From assembly GCA_022763045.1 (NCBI GenBank), contig JALEGI010000018.1, forward strand, positions 1 to 58,917: DNA of 58,917 bases, written 5' to 3'. The notes beneath the pieces are model-generated. The model was not told the origin of the DNA, did not search any database, and was given only the letters and a program-made list of their open reading frames with translations. Of this stretch, positions 23,594-33,925 are shown piece by piece (position 1 is the first letter of the stretch; each line of letters begins with the position of its first letter). The stretch comes from Simkaniaceae bacterium (GTDB lineage Bacteria > Chlamydiota > Chlamydiia > Chlamydiales > JACRBE01). The position numbers and the translations under genes are program-made.

Positions 23594-26500
23594 CTAGCCG
23601 AGGTCTTTGCCGATATAAGTGAGTAGTTCAACGAGCTCATCGCGAGAGAGAGCCTTCAATTCATCCTGATCATCGTAGCCGATGATTGAAGAGATTAGAG
23701 CCCGCTTTTTCAGGATCAGCTCATCGATATGCTCCTCGACGGAGTGTTTTGAGACGAGTTTGAAGACCTGCACACCCCGGTTTTGGCCGATGCGGTGCAC
23801 ACGGTCCGTCGCCTGGTCTTCTTTGGCAGGATTCCACCAGCGGTCGTAGTGGATAACGACAGAGGCCGAGACAAGATCGATTCCCACGCCGGCAGCTTGC
23901 AGAGAGGCGACAAAGACCTCACACTTTGGATCGTGGCGAAACTTGTCGACCTCACCCTTGCGATCTTTAGTCGAACCGCGAATGCCCGCGTGGCCAATCC
24001 CCTCTTTGTCAAGATGCGCTTCAATAATATCGAGCATCCCAAGGTACTGGGAGAAGACAACGACCTTTTGCCCCGACTCGCGCGCCTCTTGCAGAAGCTC
24101 TGTGAAAAGGTCCCACTTACCACAGCCATATTTTTCGTAATTTTTCGTGTCTTTGTTGTAGAGCGCTGGGTGGTTACAAATTTGCTTGAGGGCGTTGAGT
24201 AGAGCAAAGACGTGGATGTAAAAATCAGAGGAGTCGGGATCGGCAATGGCATCGATTTGCTCTTTTTGTTGCGTGTAGGCAACGCGATAGAGCTCTTGCT
24301 GATCTGTCGAGAGGTCGCAGTGGGCGATCTCTTCGATTTTCTCGGGTAGATCATCGAGCACCTCTGTCTTTTTACGACGCATGATGAAGGGCTTGATGAG
24401 CTTGGCAAGAAGCGCTTTTTTGGCGCTATCTTTTTGCTTTTCGATTGGGGTGACAAAGAGCTCGCGGAAGGCGGTATCCGAGGGGAAATATTTGGGCAGG
24501 ACGATATCAAAGAGCGCTTTGAGCTCGCGCAGGTAATTTTCAATGGGAGTACCGGTGAGTCCGAGCTTCAACTTAGCATTCACCTCTTGCAAAGCTTTGT
24601 GCACCTGGGAGCTGCGGTTTTTGGCAACTTGCATCTCATCGAAGACAACAAGCTCGAAATTCATGCGTGAGAAGGTATCTTTTTCTGAGCGCAGCGTGCC
24701 GTAGGAGGTGAGGAGGATGTGGCTTGACTTACGGAAGCGAGCAAGCGATCTGTTGGCGCCGTAGAAGGTGAGCACACGCATGTTGGGAAGGAATTTTTCC
24801 AAGAGCTCCTCCCAGTGGTAGATCACTGAGGTGGGGCAAACAACGAGGAAGCGCTTGCGCTTGCCTTCATCGATCGTATGAATCGCGCAAATGAGCGCCA
24901 TCGCCTGGTGGGTTTTACCAAGACCCATTTCATCGCATAAAATGCCGCTCATTCCAAATTGATACAGGAACCAGAGCCATTTGAGCCCCACCTCTTGATA
25001 GGGACGCAGGGTCGACTTGAATCCCTTCAGCTCGGGAAGGCTCTGCTCATCAAAGTTGGTGTTGCCCTCAAGCTCTTCGAGTATTTTAATGCTGCCTGGA
25101 TCGGAGCCTTTTGCCACTTGGATATCTTCAAAGGCCTTGAGTCGCAGGAGCTCGATTGTTGAGAGCTGAAATTGTTGTCCAGAAGCAGAGAGCGACTCGC
25201 GATCGAGGTGGGCAAGCCAATCGAAACGGGGCTGCTTGATAAAGAGAAGGCCTGCTTTGGTCATCAAGTAGCTTTTGCGCTCACTAATGCCGCGCCAAAC
25301 AAGAGCTGCAGGGAAGACGCCCACTTCAGTTTTATATGAGAGGGAGACGAGCCAATTTCCCGTCACGGGATCTTGTTTAATTTGGCTGAGCTGAAGCGAC
25401 ATGCGATCGGGGCGAATAAGGTGGGGATCGACATCCATGAAAAAGGGTTTGAGCTTGTCGAGCTCAAAGTTAATGAAGTAGCTCTCCTGATCCTTTTTAA
25501 TCTCATGCGCCTTTTCATACCCCTTGGGCAGCCGCAAATTGGAGGGAATATCGGAAAAGCCCTCTTTTTTCACATAGAAAAAGTCGCCGTAGAGTAGCGG
25601 CTCGTGGTCTTTGTAATCTTTGTGAAAGAGGTAATTGGGGTCGACTAAAATATTGCCATCGCGACTCACCGTGAGGTTAATCCCCGAGTGCTGCACCGGA
25701 GAATTTGTGGTGAAAAAGCCCTTCACCTGCTCGAGCTCGGCGCGGTGCGCTTGTAAAAAGGCGCTCACCTCATCGCGCGCAATGCGTAGCCCAGGCTTGA
25801 TCACCTTTGCCGTACGCGTGGAGCCCTTGGAGTAAAACCCTTGATGTTCAATGTAGACCCAATCGCCAAAATCGCGCAGCGCCTTGGATTCCGAGGTCAT
25901 CGTATCCTCAGCTGAAAATTCGAGATCGCCATTGGGGTGCAGATGAAAGCCGATTTGCGATTCAATGCTTGTCAGGTGGGTCTGGAAACCCTCGTGTTGA
26001 TTGAGCCACACCTTGTGGTGATTGATAAACTCTGAAATTTGGTCGCGCTCAATCACCTTTTTTGCCGTATCAAAGAGAAGCTCTTGCAATCGATAAAATC
26101 CCCGCCCCTCCAGATAGGCCCAGCTGCCAAAGAGGTGCGACTTTTCTTTGAGCAAATCACCCGGCTCAAAGACATAGCATGAGATGTGCAGACGGTCTGT
26201 GTTATCAAAGTAGAGCTGATAGTTGGCACTTTTGCGCTCTCGATGCAAAGCGACATTCTTCAGATATTTTTCTAAAAGCACCGGATACGATCTAAGCATT
26301 TCCTCAACGTGGTCCTCATCAATCACCTCTTTTTGCAAGAGAGGATCGATATCTTTTTTGTAGAAGGCAACCCCAGGTGTGTAGGCCCAATCATCAAGCT
26401 CGATCTCCTGACCACTCTCTTTGCGCGGAGCCACAGAACTCGCATGAATTTTGAAGGCGCGCTCAGTTTCATCGTATGTGATCTCTTTGATCTGAATCTC

Positions 26501-27289
26501 TTGAAAGGCGTGCACAGGAATCGGTGTCGGCAGATCGACAAGTGTCGGCAAAATATCGGGCCAGTTCACCTCAGCGATGAAAAAGCGCGCGCGCACTTGA
26601 GGAAAAATCAGCTCAATCTCACTTGGCAGCCCCTCACCATGGAACTTGATCTCAAATTTCTCGCCTTTCTCAAAGAGCCAAGCAAACCACTTACCCAAAT
26701 CTGACCAAAAAGAGAGCTCATAGCGCAGTGCATGCGAAGGGCGCCCCTTGCGCCAGCTGTGCAGCTCATCAGAGGAGAGATTAGAAAATTTGATCGAAGT
26801 CTCCTCAGTCTCCTCCTGTCGATTGCAGATGATCTCATCGAGAATCTGCTTGCCCTCTTCATTGATCGGCTCAATTGTGAAGAGCGTCTTGCCCGATTGC
26901 GATTTGCAGCTCCACGGCAGCTCTTCTCGGTCGAGATCCTTTTCGCTGTAGCCGTGACGGTGTGAGGCCATCAAGCAGAGCTTGTTGAAAAGAGAGCTAT
27001 CGAATCGGGTGTGCAGCGCCCGCTTTTGATTGTTGAAAATTTGCAAATACGCCGCAGCAATGTGCTTACACGAGCCCGACTCTTCAAAATCGGGGCAGGA
27101 GCAGAAAAAATCGCCCGGTTGGCCGTTGGTTTTGACCTGTAAAAAAATCCAGTAGGGATCCTCACACGCCGCGTCCAAAACCTCGACTTGGTAGGTAGGG
27201 CCGGAGAAAAGGACGTTACGAACGTCGCCCTTTTCTAGTAGAGCTTTAGCAGAGGAAAGATCCTCGGGGCGAAATGGGCTTTTACTCAT
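23594..27289 (-). CDS. SWIM zinc-finger SNF2-type helicase
   Basis: This 1231-aa SF2 translocase has an N-terminal SWIM zinc finger (Cys63-x-Cys65 ... Cys74-x-His76), a long middle region and a C-terminal SNF2 ATPase. Motif I is DEMGLGKTHQ near residue 785. Motif II is DEMQ near 885, in place of the usual DEAQ/DEAH. Motif III region is LGLTGTPIENYLRELKAL. Motifs V-VI are QAAGVGIDLVSASVVIHYDR and QATDRVHRIGQ. Bacterial proteins of this type are thought to act on DNA or on RNA polymerase, like RapA, but the chlamydial role is unknown. GGAGGA before the ATG supports this start. The gene is divergent from nothing nearby and stands alone. Confidence 0.92.
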   Translation of the reverse strand: MSKSPFRPEDLSSAKALLEKGDVRNVLFSGPTYQVEVLDAACEDPYWIFLQVKTNGQPGDFFCSCPDFEESGSCKHIAAAYLQIFNNQKRALHTRFDSSLFNKLCLMASHRHGYSEKDLDREELPWSCKSQSGKTLFTIEPINEEGKQILDEIICNRQEETEETSIKFSNLSSDELHSWRKGRPSHALRYELSFWSDLGKWFAWLFEKGEKFEIKFHGEGLPSEIELIFPQVRARFFIAEVNWPDILPTLVDLPTPIPVHAFQEIQIKEITYDETERAFKIHASSVAPRKESGQEIELDDWAYTPGVAFYKKDIDPLLQKEVIDEDHVEEMLRSYPVLLEKYLKNVALHRERKSANYQLYFDNTDRLHISCYVFEPGDLLKEKSHLFGSWAYLEGRGFYRLQELLFDTAKKVIERDQISEFINHHKVWLNQHEGFQTHLTSIESQIGFHLHPNGDLEFSAEDTMTSESKALRDFGDWVYIEHQGFYSKGSTRTAKVIKPGLRIARDEVSAFLQAHRAELEQVKGFFTTNSPVQHSGINLTVSRDGNILVDPNYLFHKDYKDHEPLLYGDFFYVKKEGFSDIPSNLRLPKGYEKAHEIKKDQESYFINFELDKLKPFFMDVDPHLIRPDRMSLQLSQIKQDPVTGNWLVSLSYKTEVGVFPAALVWRGISERKSYLMTKAGLLFIKQPRFDWLAHLDRESLSASGQQFQLSTIELLRLKAFEDIQVAKGSDPGSIKILEELEGNTNFDEQSLPELKGFKSTLRPYQEVGLKWLWFLYQFGMSGILCDEMGLGKTHQAMALICAIHTIDEGKRKRFLVVCPTSVIYHWEELLEKFLPNMRVLTFYGANRSLARFRKSSHILLTSYGTLRSEKDTFSRMNFELVVFDEMQVAKNRSSQVHKALQEVNAKLKLGLTGTPIENYLRELKALFDIVLPKYFPSDTAFRELFVTPIEKQKDSAKKALLAKLIKPFIMRRKKTEVLDDLPEKIEEIAHCDLSTDQQELYRVAYTQQKEQIDAIADPDSSDFYIHVFALLNALKQICNHPALYNKDTKNYEKYGCGKWDLFTELLQEARESGQKVVVFSQYLGMLDIIEAHLDKEGIGHAGIRGSTKDRKGEVDKFRHDPKCEVFVASLQAAGVGIDLVSASVVIHYDRWWNPAKEDQATDRVHRIGQNRGVQVFKLVSKHSVEEHIDELILKKRALISSIIGYDDQDELKALSRDELVELLTYIGKDLG

Positions 27290-27327
27290 CGCTCCTCCAT
27301 CCCCTCACAGTAACATATCATCACAAC

Positions 27328-28440
27328 TCAGTTCAACAACTCTTCAGCAGGGTAGTATTCATAGCCCAAATCGGCTGCCACATGCTGGTTGGTCACCTTG
27401 CCCAAGCAGACATTGAGTCCAGGCAGCAGATAGGGATCGTCTTTAAGCGCCTTGCGATATCCCTTGTTCGCGATATCGAGTGCGTTCTTCAGTGTCGCGT
27501 TCGTCAGCCCAAGCGTCGCGCTTCTCGCGCACGCACCCGGCATATTCGCCACGCAGTAGTGGACCACATCGTCGACCACATAGGTCGGATCCTGATGCGT
27601 CGTCGGGCGAGAGGTCTCCGCAAATCCCCCCTGATCGATCGACACATCGACAATCACAGAGCCCCGTTTCATTTTCTTTAAGTGCTCGCCTCTCACAAGC
27701 TTTGGCGCCGTCTTTCCTGGAATCAGCACAGCCCCCACGACAATATCGCACTCAAAAAGCGCCTCTTCCAAAGTCTGAGGAGTTGAGTAGATCGTTTTCA
27801 GCCGGGGCCCATACAAATTGTCGAGCTCACGCAACCGGTCCAAACTGCGATCCATGATGCTCACCTCAGCGCCCAAGCCCATCGCCATGCGCGCCGCATT
27901 TGTGCCGACCACGCCGCCACCCACAACTAGCACTTTACCTGGCGCAACCCCTGGAATCCCTCCCAAAAGAACGCCACGCCCGCCATTAGCCATATGCAGC
28001 GCATTCGCCCCCGCATGAATCGAAATCCTGCCGGCAATCTCGCTCATCGGAGTCAAAAGCGGCAGCCTGCCCACACGATCAATCACCGTCTCATAGGCAA
28101 TGCCCACCACCTTTTGCTCAAGCAGCGCCTCCGTCTGCTTTGGATCGGGAGCCAAGTGGAGATAGCAATAGAGAATTTGCTCCTCTTTGAGCAGAGGATA
28201 CTCACTCGGTTGGGGCTCTTTGACCTTGATGATCATCTCGCACTGGTAGACCTCTTCAGGCCCCGCGACAATCTTGCCACCCACCTTCTCATAGGCCTCA
28301 TCGCCAAAGCCAATTTTTGCGCCAGCTTGCGTTTCAACATGAACCTCATGGCCCGCCTGTACAAGGGCAGCGACCATTGAAGGTGTCGCTCCCACGCGAT
28401 ATTCGTGATTTTTAATCTCTTTTGGGACACCGATCAGCAT
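27328..28440 (-). CDS. ald: Alanine dehydrogenase
   Basis: Ald converts L-alanine, NAD+ and water to pyruvate, ammonia and NADH, reversibly. The sequence begins [17 protein letters not shown], a hallmark of the family (Arg15 and the nearby Lys bind substrate). His96 lies in YLHLAPDP. The Rossmann region has [17 protein letters not shown], and the C-terminus has VDVSIDQGG. From ATG 28440 the length is 370 aa, matching the family. GGAG lies 8 bp upstream. An in-frame TTG six codons earlier overlaps that site and is unlikely. Ald is not in Chlamydia as far as I know. It could let this bacterium use alanine for carbon or redox balance. Confidence 0.95.
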   Translation of the reverse strand: MLIGVPKEIKNHEYRVGATPSMVAALVQAGHEVHVETQAGAKIGFGDEAYEKVGGKIVAGPEEVYQCEMIIKVKEPQPSEYPLLKEEQILYCYLHLAPDPKQTEALLEQKVVGIAYETVIDRVGRLPLLTPMSEIAGRISIHAGANALHMANGGRGVLLGGIPGVAPGKVLVVGGGVVGTNAARMAMGLGAEVSIMDRSLDRLRELDNLYGPRLKTIYSTPQTLEEALFECDIVVGAVLIPGKTAPKLVRGEHLKKMKRGSVIVDVSIDQGGFAETSRPTTHQDPTYVVDDVVHYCVANMPGACARSATLGLTNATLKNALDIANKGYRKALKDDPYLLPGLNVCLGKVTNQHVAADLGYEYYPAEELLN

Positions 28441-28606
28441 CTTTTCACTCCACGACAAAAGAGAAAGACAGTAGCACCATTTACATTTTTTTTACACAAA
28501 AATATGCAGTAATTTTTAGAAACCCTCTAGCCCTAAAGAATTATTGACTGTCAACAAAACCCAACTATTGATAAAATTCTACCCCTATTAAATGGAGGTT
28601 TAATTA

Positions 28607-29158
28607 ATGATTAGAAAGATTTGGCTCACATTTTTCCTACTACCTGTAATAATCTATTTTATTGCCCTGTTTGGCTTCAGCTATTTTGCTTATGAGATAG
28701 TTTTTTCAAAAAAATACTTTCTAACCATCATGTATTTTACGCTGTTAGTAGTCACTATAAACTACATCTATTATCACTGTGCGTATAAAAACCCAGGCAC
28801 AAAACTTCTTTTTTTGAGTATGATAATATGCGGAATCTGTGTCATCCAAAATCTTATAGATTTTATTCCTATTTGTTTAATAAGTGATCCACTTTACAAC
28901 AAAGCTCTTATCTGGATAAAACTAGTGTTCGTACTTCTACTGATTTTCCCTATTTTTTGGGGCTATTTGTGTTATAAGATGCGCCAAAACAACTTTGAAA
29001 TTCGCGTGCGCGAAGTTGAAGTATGCGAGGCCTTCATGGAAATTGCGCAAAATATTCGTGAGAGCGAGGATCCAAAAGCAGTCTACATTAAGGCTGCACG
29101 CAAGTATCCACAAACCGCCTGGTATTTTAAGCGCGTGTTAAAAGAGACGACGTGTTAA
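28607..29158 (+). CDS. Unrecognised four-helix membrane protein
   Basis: This 183-aa protein has four probable transmembrane helices (about residues 7-32, 40-58, 66-88 and 100-123) with aromatic-rich segments, then a soluble Glu/Arg-rich tail (about 125-183). It begins with ATG after a strong GGAGG (28592). The family is unknown. It is more AT-rich than neighbouring core genes. It sits at the start of an island of unrecognised genes between ald and dapF. The 148-bp gap upstream is AT-rich and probably carries its promoter. Confidence 0.65.
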   Translation: MIRKIWLTFFLLPVIIYFIALFGFSYFAYEIVFSKKYFLTIMYFTLLVVTINYIYYHCAYKNPGTKLLFLSMIICGICVIQNLIDFIPICLISDPLYNKALIWIKLVFVLLLIFPIFWGYLCYKMRQNNFEIRVREVEVCEAFMEIAQNIRESEDPKAVYIKAARKYPQTAWYFKRVLKETTC

Positions 29159-29168
29159 GCTGTCTCAC

Positions 29169-29474
29169 ATGGAAACAGTAGCAACAACTATTGTCAATGG
29201 GATTACTCTTTACACCCTCACTCAGTCTGAGGATGAACCAGCCCTGGGCGCAATGGGCCTGGGTATGACCACAACCCTTTTTGTTTGGGCAGCTGCTAAA
29301 GGTTCCATGGTACGACTTGCCCGCTACCAACATCGCGCGGCCAGACTCACCTCGCTCTGCGCCCTTTTTTCTGCAGCAAGAGGTAACCTTGTTGCAAGCA
29401 CCTTCTTTGTAGCAACCTCAATCAGCTCAAGCATCTTCTCCTATTCGGCTAATCGCGCACATGCCAAAGAGTAG
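29169..29474 (+). CDS. Small hydrophobic hypothetical protein
   Basis: This 101-aa ORF starts 10 bp after the previous stop. It has two or three hydrophobic stretches (about 20-45, 58-68 and 74-92) rich in Ala, Ser, Thr and Gly, with basic residues between (RLARYQHRAARL). I recognise no family and there is no clear ribosome binding site, so it might be a spurious ORF. The tight spacing after the membrane protein favours a real small membrane protein in the same transcript. Confidence 0.45.
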   Translation: METVATTIVNGITLYTLTQSEDEPALGAMGLGMTTTLFVWAAAKGSMVRLARYQHRAARLTSLCALFSAARGNLVASTFFVATSISSSIFSYSANRAHAKE

Positions 29475-29538
29475 TTAGTCGTTTACAAAATCCCTCGTTC
29501 AACGCATAGTTTTAGCCAAAAAAAATCACAAAACTCCT

Positions 29539-31020
29539 ATGACAACTCAGACCTCCCCAGCAAATCACATCCTCGCAGACTTCGAAATTCGAGTTGCCGC
29601 TCCTGCCTTAAAACATATTGGCCACCTGAGGCGCCAGATCGATGTTGCCGGGCACAGCCCCACTCTTGAGCGCCAAATTGCGCAAATTCAGCGGACACTT
29701 GAGCAAAAAAGGGCCCCGATTATTCGAGCGCACAACTTTGACCGTGAAAGCAAGAGCTTTGGATCAGAGGCTATGCTCACACATGGAAACGCCTTTTTTA
29801 CACTAGAAGACTTTGCAACAATCTGCCTTGTCTCAACCACAACACGCGCAGCTTTTCAACCAACCTACACGAGACGCCTTCAGCAAGCAATGCCTCCAGA
29901 ATACAATGAAAGGCTACATGGCCCTGTTAAAAATTTCCTTCTAGGGCTCAAAAAACTTCATCAGCTTATTAAAAATACCGACGCAACTTATGAAGTATCC
30001 GCTTTAGAGCTCCCTGCTCTTGAAGCGCTTGAAGCTCTTTTGGCAACAGACGTCTATTCAGAAATTACCCCCGATGTCTACCGCGTGCTAAAGACATGCA
30101 AAGCAAGATACCCAACCTCGAACTCCTTTGATCATCTTGCCCTGAAAATACTGAAAAAAATCGATGTTGACACTCATCTCTTTGACTTCAAATTCTACTA
30201 CTCTGAGTTAGATCTTTCTGAATTGCCCACCTTTATTCAAGCCCTATTTTCTAGTGAGGGATGCGCGCCTTTCTTGCGTGCGATCGGATGGGATGCTCTA
30301 GAAAAACATGCGATGACTCCAGGAGTAGAGGGCCACATGTCAATTCGCTATTTAACAGACGCCATTCAAGCAATGGAGCCCGAAGAGCGCACAGCAGAAG
30401 TGATCGCTATGGCTTGCCGGATTCTGAACTTATGGGCGCCCCCTTTCATGGAAATGATCCGTCAAATTGCCACCACTCTCCCCGATAAACCATTTCATTT
30501 GATCGCGCTTTCGATACTGCACAGAGAGGCAAATACAAGAGATACAACCAAGATGACAGGTGTCGAGATCTACCGCACCTACCAGAAGATCCAAAGCGAA
30601 CTAGCCCCAGAAATTGACAAAGCGATCATCGAACATATTTTTGGTTGGAGATACAGTCCAAAGGTGATTGAGTTTTGTATAGCTACTAATGGATTTCTAG
30701 GAATTAAAGTAGGCTGCCCGCTTGAAATCCAGCTGAACACATATAGATATCCATTTAATTATTCTGATTACCCATCATTTGACGTAGAAATTTTTGAGTT
30801 TTTTTTGGACTTTTTGTTTGCGACGCGTGACCGGATTGAGGCTGTAGGTATTTTATGTGATTTACTTCAGGGCATTGAAGAAGATCATTTCCCAGATTAT
30901 TTCCAATATTGCTACAAACGATTGAAAAGGGACGAATACCACTCTTTTGATATGGCGTATAGCTCAGAAATGATGCGTCGCGAACATATGAAAGGAATCT
31001 ACCGGAACGGACCCTATTGA
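29539..31020 (+). CDS. Unrecognised protein, paralogue A of a local pair
   Basis: This 493-aa soluble, helical protein has no signal peptide or membrane segment. It aligns with the gene at 31651 over most of its length: LADFEIRVAAPALKHIGHLR with LADFQRKIEDPALRHIGHLR near the start, then the block around LKKLHQLIKN and the FGW block near residue 375. A segment at about 88-115 (FFTLEDFATICLVSTTTRAAF) loosely resembles the second half of an F-box, but this is weak. Clustering of such pairs is common for host-interaction proteins in Chlamydiae. That reading is inference. Confidence 0.6.
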   Translation: MTTQTSPANHILADFEIRVAAPALKHIGHLRRQIDVAGHSPTLERQIAQIQRTLEQKRAPIIRAHNFDRESKSFGSEAMLTHGNAFFTLEDFATICLVSTTTRAAFQPTYTRRLQQAMPPEYNERLHGPVKNFLLGLKKLHQLIKNTDATYEVSALELPALEALEALLATDVYSEITPDVYRVLKTCKARYPTSNSFDHLALKILKKIDVDTHLFDFKFYYSELDLSELPTFIQALFSSEGCAPFLRAIGWDALEKHAMTPGVEGHMSIRYLTDAIQAMEPEERTAEVIAMACRILNLWAPPFMEMIRQIATTLPDKPFHLIALSILHREANTRDTTKMTGVEIYRTYQKIQSELAPEIDKAIIEHIFGWRYSPKVIEFCIATNGFLGIKVGCPLEIQLNTYRYPFNYSDYPSFDVEIFEFFLDFLFATRDRIEAVGILCDLLQGIEEDHFPDYFQYCYKRLKRDEYHSFDMAYSSEMMRREHMKGIYRNGPY

Positions 31021-31071
31021 ATTTTGTGCGCTAGATAGTTGTCAATTCAATTCCTCGGGTAGCTCGAATGT

Positions 31072-31359
31072 TTATCTAACTCTTCCTCTTGTTGCGTTAA
31101 GTGCTTGTTCAATTGATTTTAGGGCCCCCGGGGAAAACTTGTGCTTTGCTTTAGCATCTTCAATTGAAGTTAAGTCCTTAAATGTAGCTTTAATAACATT
31201 TAGATGACGGCGCAAATGGACATCTTCACCAAACTTAACCATTTCCTCTTCAAGTTTGCCCATATATTTCTTTACCTGTTCTTTCTGAAGCAAGCTTAAT
31301 CCTTCACAGTTTGAAACTGGATTTTGAATTGAAAAAACTGTCGTACTTAAAGCATCCAT
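31072..31359 (-). CDS. Small hypothetical protein between the paralogues
   Basis: This 95-aa ORF lies on the opposite strand between the two paralogues. It is helical and charged (LLQKEQVKKYMGKLEEEMVK) with no membrane segment and no family I recognise. There is no good ribosome binding site. The sequence is protein-like in composition, which favours a real gene. The 291 bp from here to the next gene (31360-31650) is very AT-rich and holds nothing I can identify. Confidence 0.45.
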   Translation of the reverse strand: MDALSTTVFSIQNPVSNCEGLSLLQKEQVKKYMGKLEEEMVKFGEDVHLRRHLNVIKATFKDLTSIEDAKAKHKFSPGALKSIEQALNATRGRVR

Positions 31360-31650
31360 TATTGTTCACAAATGTTAGATATAACAATTAAACATCCTAT
31401 AAATCCAAGTTTAAAATCAATGGTTTAAAGATGAGTGGATCCCTCCTTTTAGCACCTATTCTAAATAAGCATGGTTACGGTAAAAAAGTGGGCGATGGCG
31501 ACTTATAACAACGCCTCGCTTAAACAAACACCTTCACTAAATTTTTTATATTTAGCGCGGCTATTATACTAATTCCATTATACCTTTACAAATAATTTTA
31601 TTTAATGTTATAATTTACCTTGTTAATAATAAATTTTAATACAAAGAGCA

Positions 31651-33276
31651 ATGGAAAGCATAAATAAAAAACCCTTTTTTCTAGCAGATTTCCAGAGAAA
31701 AATCGAAGACCCTGCTTTGAGGCATATTGGCCATTTACGGCGTCAAATTGAGCTGTTTGGGCCAAATCCAGCAACTGAGCGCCATATCGCACAAATTGAA
31801 AAAACCCTCAAGAAAACCAATAGAAAGGAATGTTTGAAAAAAAAAATTTTCTTTGCAACGGTTAGAGATAGACCAGGATTCTTGTTCCCCGCTGACGTAC
31901 TGCGCTTGAGCCTCACCTGCACCAAGGCCCCTGATTCACTTAAAAAGATTGCTTCAAAAATGATCCCTGACGGTTTTGACGAGACAAAATATGGTCCTCC
32001 TCAAGGGGTTATCTTTGGCCTTGAGAAGCTACACCTTCTTATCAAAAATCTCAATCCATCGTATTCGATATCACCTTTAGAACTTCCTCCGATTGATGAG
32101 ATTAACAAACTCCTGGAGACGGATTTTTTAGGTGAAATGGATCACAACCTCTACTACGCATTAAAATTCTGTAGTGACGTCCACGCGGATTCTGAGAATT
32201 TTTCACTTATTGCCGTGGAATTACTTAATAGAATCGACCCCGAAGCCCACCCCTCCGATTACAACTTTTACTATTCTCAATTAGAGCCTAGCATCTTTCG
32301 GTCGTTCATGGAAAACCTATTTCTTCCCTCCGAAGCATCTAAACTTTCCAGTCGATTACATGTCATTGGATCGGATGCATTAAAAAGGTACTCTACACTT
32401 GAGTACGTCTCAGAACAAAAAAAAATTCAGCTTATAGCTAAAGCTATAAAGGCACATAACCCGGCTGAGCGAACAGAGGAAATGATTGAAATCGCGTGCC
32501 AAAGCTTAGATAGGTGGAAGCCTGGATTAAGTAGAATATTTCGAGAAGTTGCCAACCATACTCCAGGTAAAACATTTCATGATGTGGCTCGTGAAGCTTT
32601 GCTACTCATAGCCAGCATTACAGGCGAATCGCATAAAGCAATTACTAGCACTAGTATCTACCGCGTATATCAAGAAATTCGTGGTGACATTCCACCTGTA
32701 GTTAACACTATGATTATCCAAAACATTTTTGGGTGGAGTGACAATCCTAAATTGCTTGAATTTTGTATGAAATTCAAAAGTCGATACTCTGAATTTGAGA
32801 TAGGAATACCTCTCCATGATCAAACATTTCTTCTGGGCAAAACGAGCAGCATGCTTGAGTCTCTTGGAACTGATTTTGACCCGACATTGTTCACCTTTGC
32901 TCTAAAACATCAAACTCTAGACGAATCTGGTTTGAACTCAATACTAGATATCCTACCAAAGGAACATCGGAGAACATTTTTTAAGCACTCGCTAGAACAC
33001 AGAGCGAGCTTTACTCTATACAACCTAGTTCCTAAAATAATCGATAAATTCTTGGCTGAAAATGACTTTGACTTTGAGATTTTTCGCGACACTTTAGCAT
33101 CATTTAGTCTGTTGAAATTCAATAAAACTAGATTGTTAACAATACTACACTCTCTTCCTAAGCAGCATCATAGCGCTTTCTTGAAGTGCTGCAGTGAGTA
33201 TGTCCCTCATGATATTCTTGACGAACTAAGAAGCGCTTCCATCAAAAAGCTCTCCCTTTTCAATCCTACTCCGTAG
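31651..33276 (+). CDS. Unrecognised protein, paralogue B of a local pair
   Basis: This 541-aa paralogue of the gene at 29539 shares the HIGHLRRQI start, the LHLLIKNLNPSYSISPLELP block and the IIQNIFGW...KLLEFC block. It has an extra C-terminal region (about 390-541) of helical repeats (for example SILDILPKEHRRTFFKHSLE and TILHSLPKQHHSAFLKCCSE), which paralogue A lacks. The weak F-box-like stretch is FLFPADVLRLSLTCTKAPDS. It is AT-rich. Its last 11 bp overlap the 3' end of dapF convergently. The function is unknown. Confidence 0.6.
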   Translation: MESINKKPFFLADFQRKIEDPALRHIGHLRRQIELFGPNPATERHIAQIEKTLKKTNRKECLKKKIFFATVRDRPGFLFPADVLRLSLTCTKAPDSLKKIASKMIPDGFDETKYGPPQGVIFGLEKLHLLIKNLNPSYSISPLELPPIDEINKLLETDFLGEMDHNLYYALKFCSDVHADSENFSLIAVELLNRIDPEAHPSDYNFYYSQLEPSIFRSFMENLFLPSEASKLSSRLHVIGSDALKRYSTLEYVSEQKKIQLIAKAIKAHNPAERTEEMIEIACQSLDRWKPGLSRIFREVANHTPGKTFHDVAREALLLIASITGESHKAITSTSIYRVYQEIRGDIPPVVNTMIIQNIFGWSDNPKLLEFCMKFKSRYSEFEIGIPLHDQTFLLGKTSSMLESLGTDFDPTLFTFALKHQTLDESGLNSILDILPKEHRRTFFKHSLEHRASFTLYNLVPKIIDKFLAENDFDFEIFRDTLASFSLLKFNKTRLLTILHSLPKQHHSAFLKCCSEYVPHDILDELRSASIKKLSLFNPTP

Positions 33277-33925
33277 ATAATGCTGTTGTGGAAAAGACGT
33301 GGGTAACAGGACCGGTGAGCCAGTAGCCGCAAGAGGTGCGCTCGAGCTCGAGCGCTGCCTCGGGGTAGCAGACGGTGAGGCGGGCGAGGCCGCTGGCGTA
33401 AGCCACGGCGAGGGCGCCGGTGCCGCAGGAGAGCGTCTCGGCTTCCACGCCACGCTCGTAGGTACGAGCGCGGATCGTGGCGCCGGCGCTCTCCATGTAG
33501 GTGACGTTGGCATCGGCTAGCCTGCGCAAGCGGGCGGGGTTCTCGAAGTGCTCCACCACCAGGTGGGGCACGCCCGAGTCGATGAGCCGTCCCTCCCCTT
33601 CCCACGGCAGATCTACTGGCGTTGGCATGAGCACTGAGCGGTTTTTACAATGGTAGGTTCCAGCATCTGTCTCAATGTCGACACTCTCACCCCCATGCTT
33701 TTCTAAATAGTGCGTTGCTGCGCAGCGCAGCCCATTGCCACACATGGCGGGGCGCGAGCCATCGGCATTGTAGATGATGAGACGCTTATCGATGAGACAG
33801 AGAACGCCGTCTGCACCAACGCCGTAGCGGCGGTGGCACAGAGCGGGTACGCGGCTAGGATCGATTGGCTCCTCAATGAGGATAAAATCGTTTCCTGTGC
33901 CGTGATACTTATTTAAGATCAGCAT
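33266..33925 (-). CDS. dapF: Diaminopimelate epimerase DapF, short form
   Basis: DapF converts LL- to meso-diaminopimelate for peptidoglycan. Both catalytic cysteines are in place: [16 protein letters not shown] (near residue 62) and LSCGTGALA (near 170), plus YERGVEAET. At about 219 aa it is clearly shorter than the usual 270-275 because several loops are trimmed. The substrate-binding GNPH motif reads GVPH. I chose ATG 33925 because [14 protein letters not shown] matches the family start. The ORF continues to 33955. It overlaps clpP by 17 bp, matching the chlamydial order dapF-clpP-glyA. Confidence 0.92.
   Translation of the reverse strand: MLILNKYHGTGNDFILIEEPIDPSRVPALCHRRYGVGADGVLCLIDKRLIIYNADGSRPAMCGNGLRCAATHYLEKHGGESVDIETDAGTYHCKNRSVLMPTPVDLPWEGEGRLIDSGVPHLVVEHFENPARLRRLADANVTYMESAGATIRARTYERGVEAETLSCGTGALAVAYASGLARLTVCYPEAALELERTSCGYWLTGPVTHVFSTTALSTE

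Noticed and set aside
23716-24543. 275-codon minus-strand ORF
   Set aside because: It is out of frame within the SNF2 ATPase domain, whose motifs are all in the longer frame.
27328-28458. TTG start for ald at 28458
   Set aside because: The codons after it form the ribosome binding site of ATG 28440, which gives the family's usual length.
29800-29890. Firm F-box assignment for the paralogous pair
   Set aside because: Only half of the motif is suggested and the Leu-Pro start is missing, so it is kept as a weak hint only.
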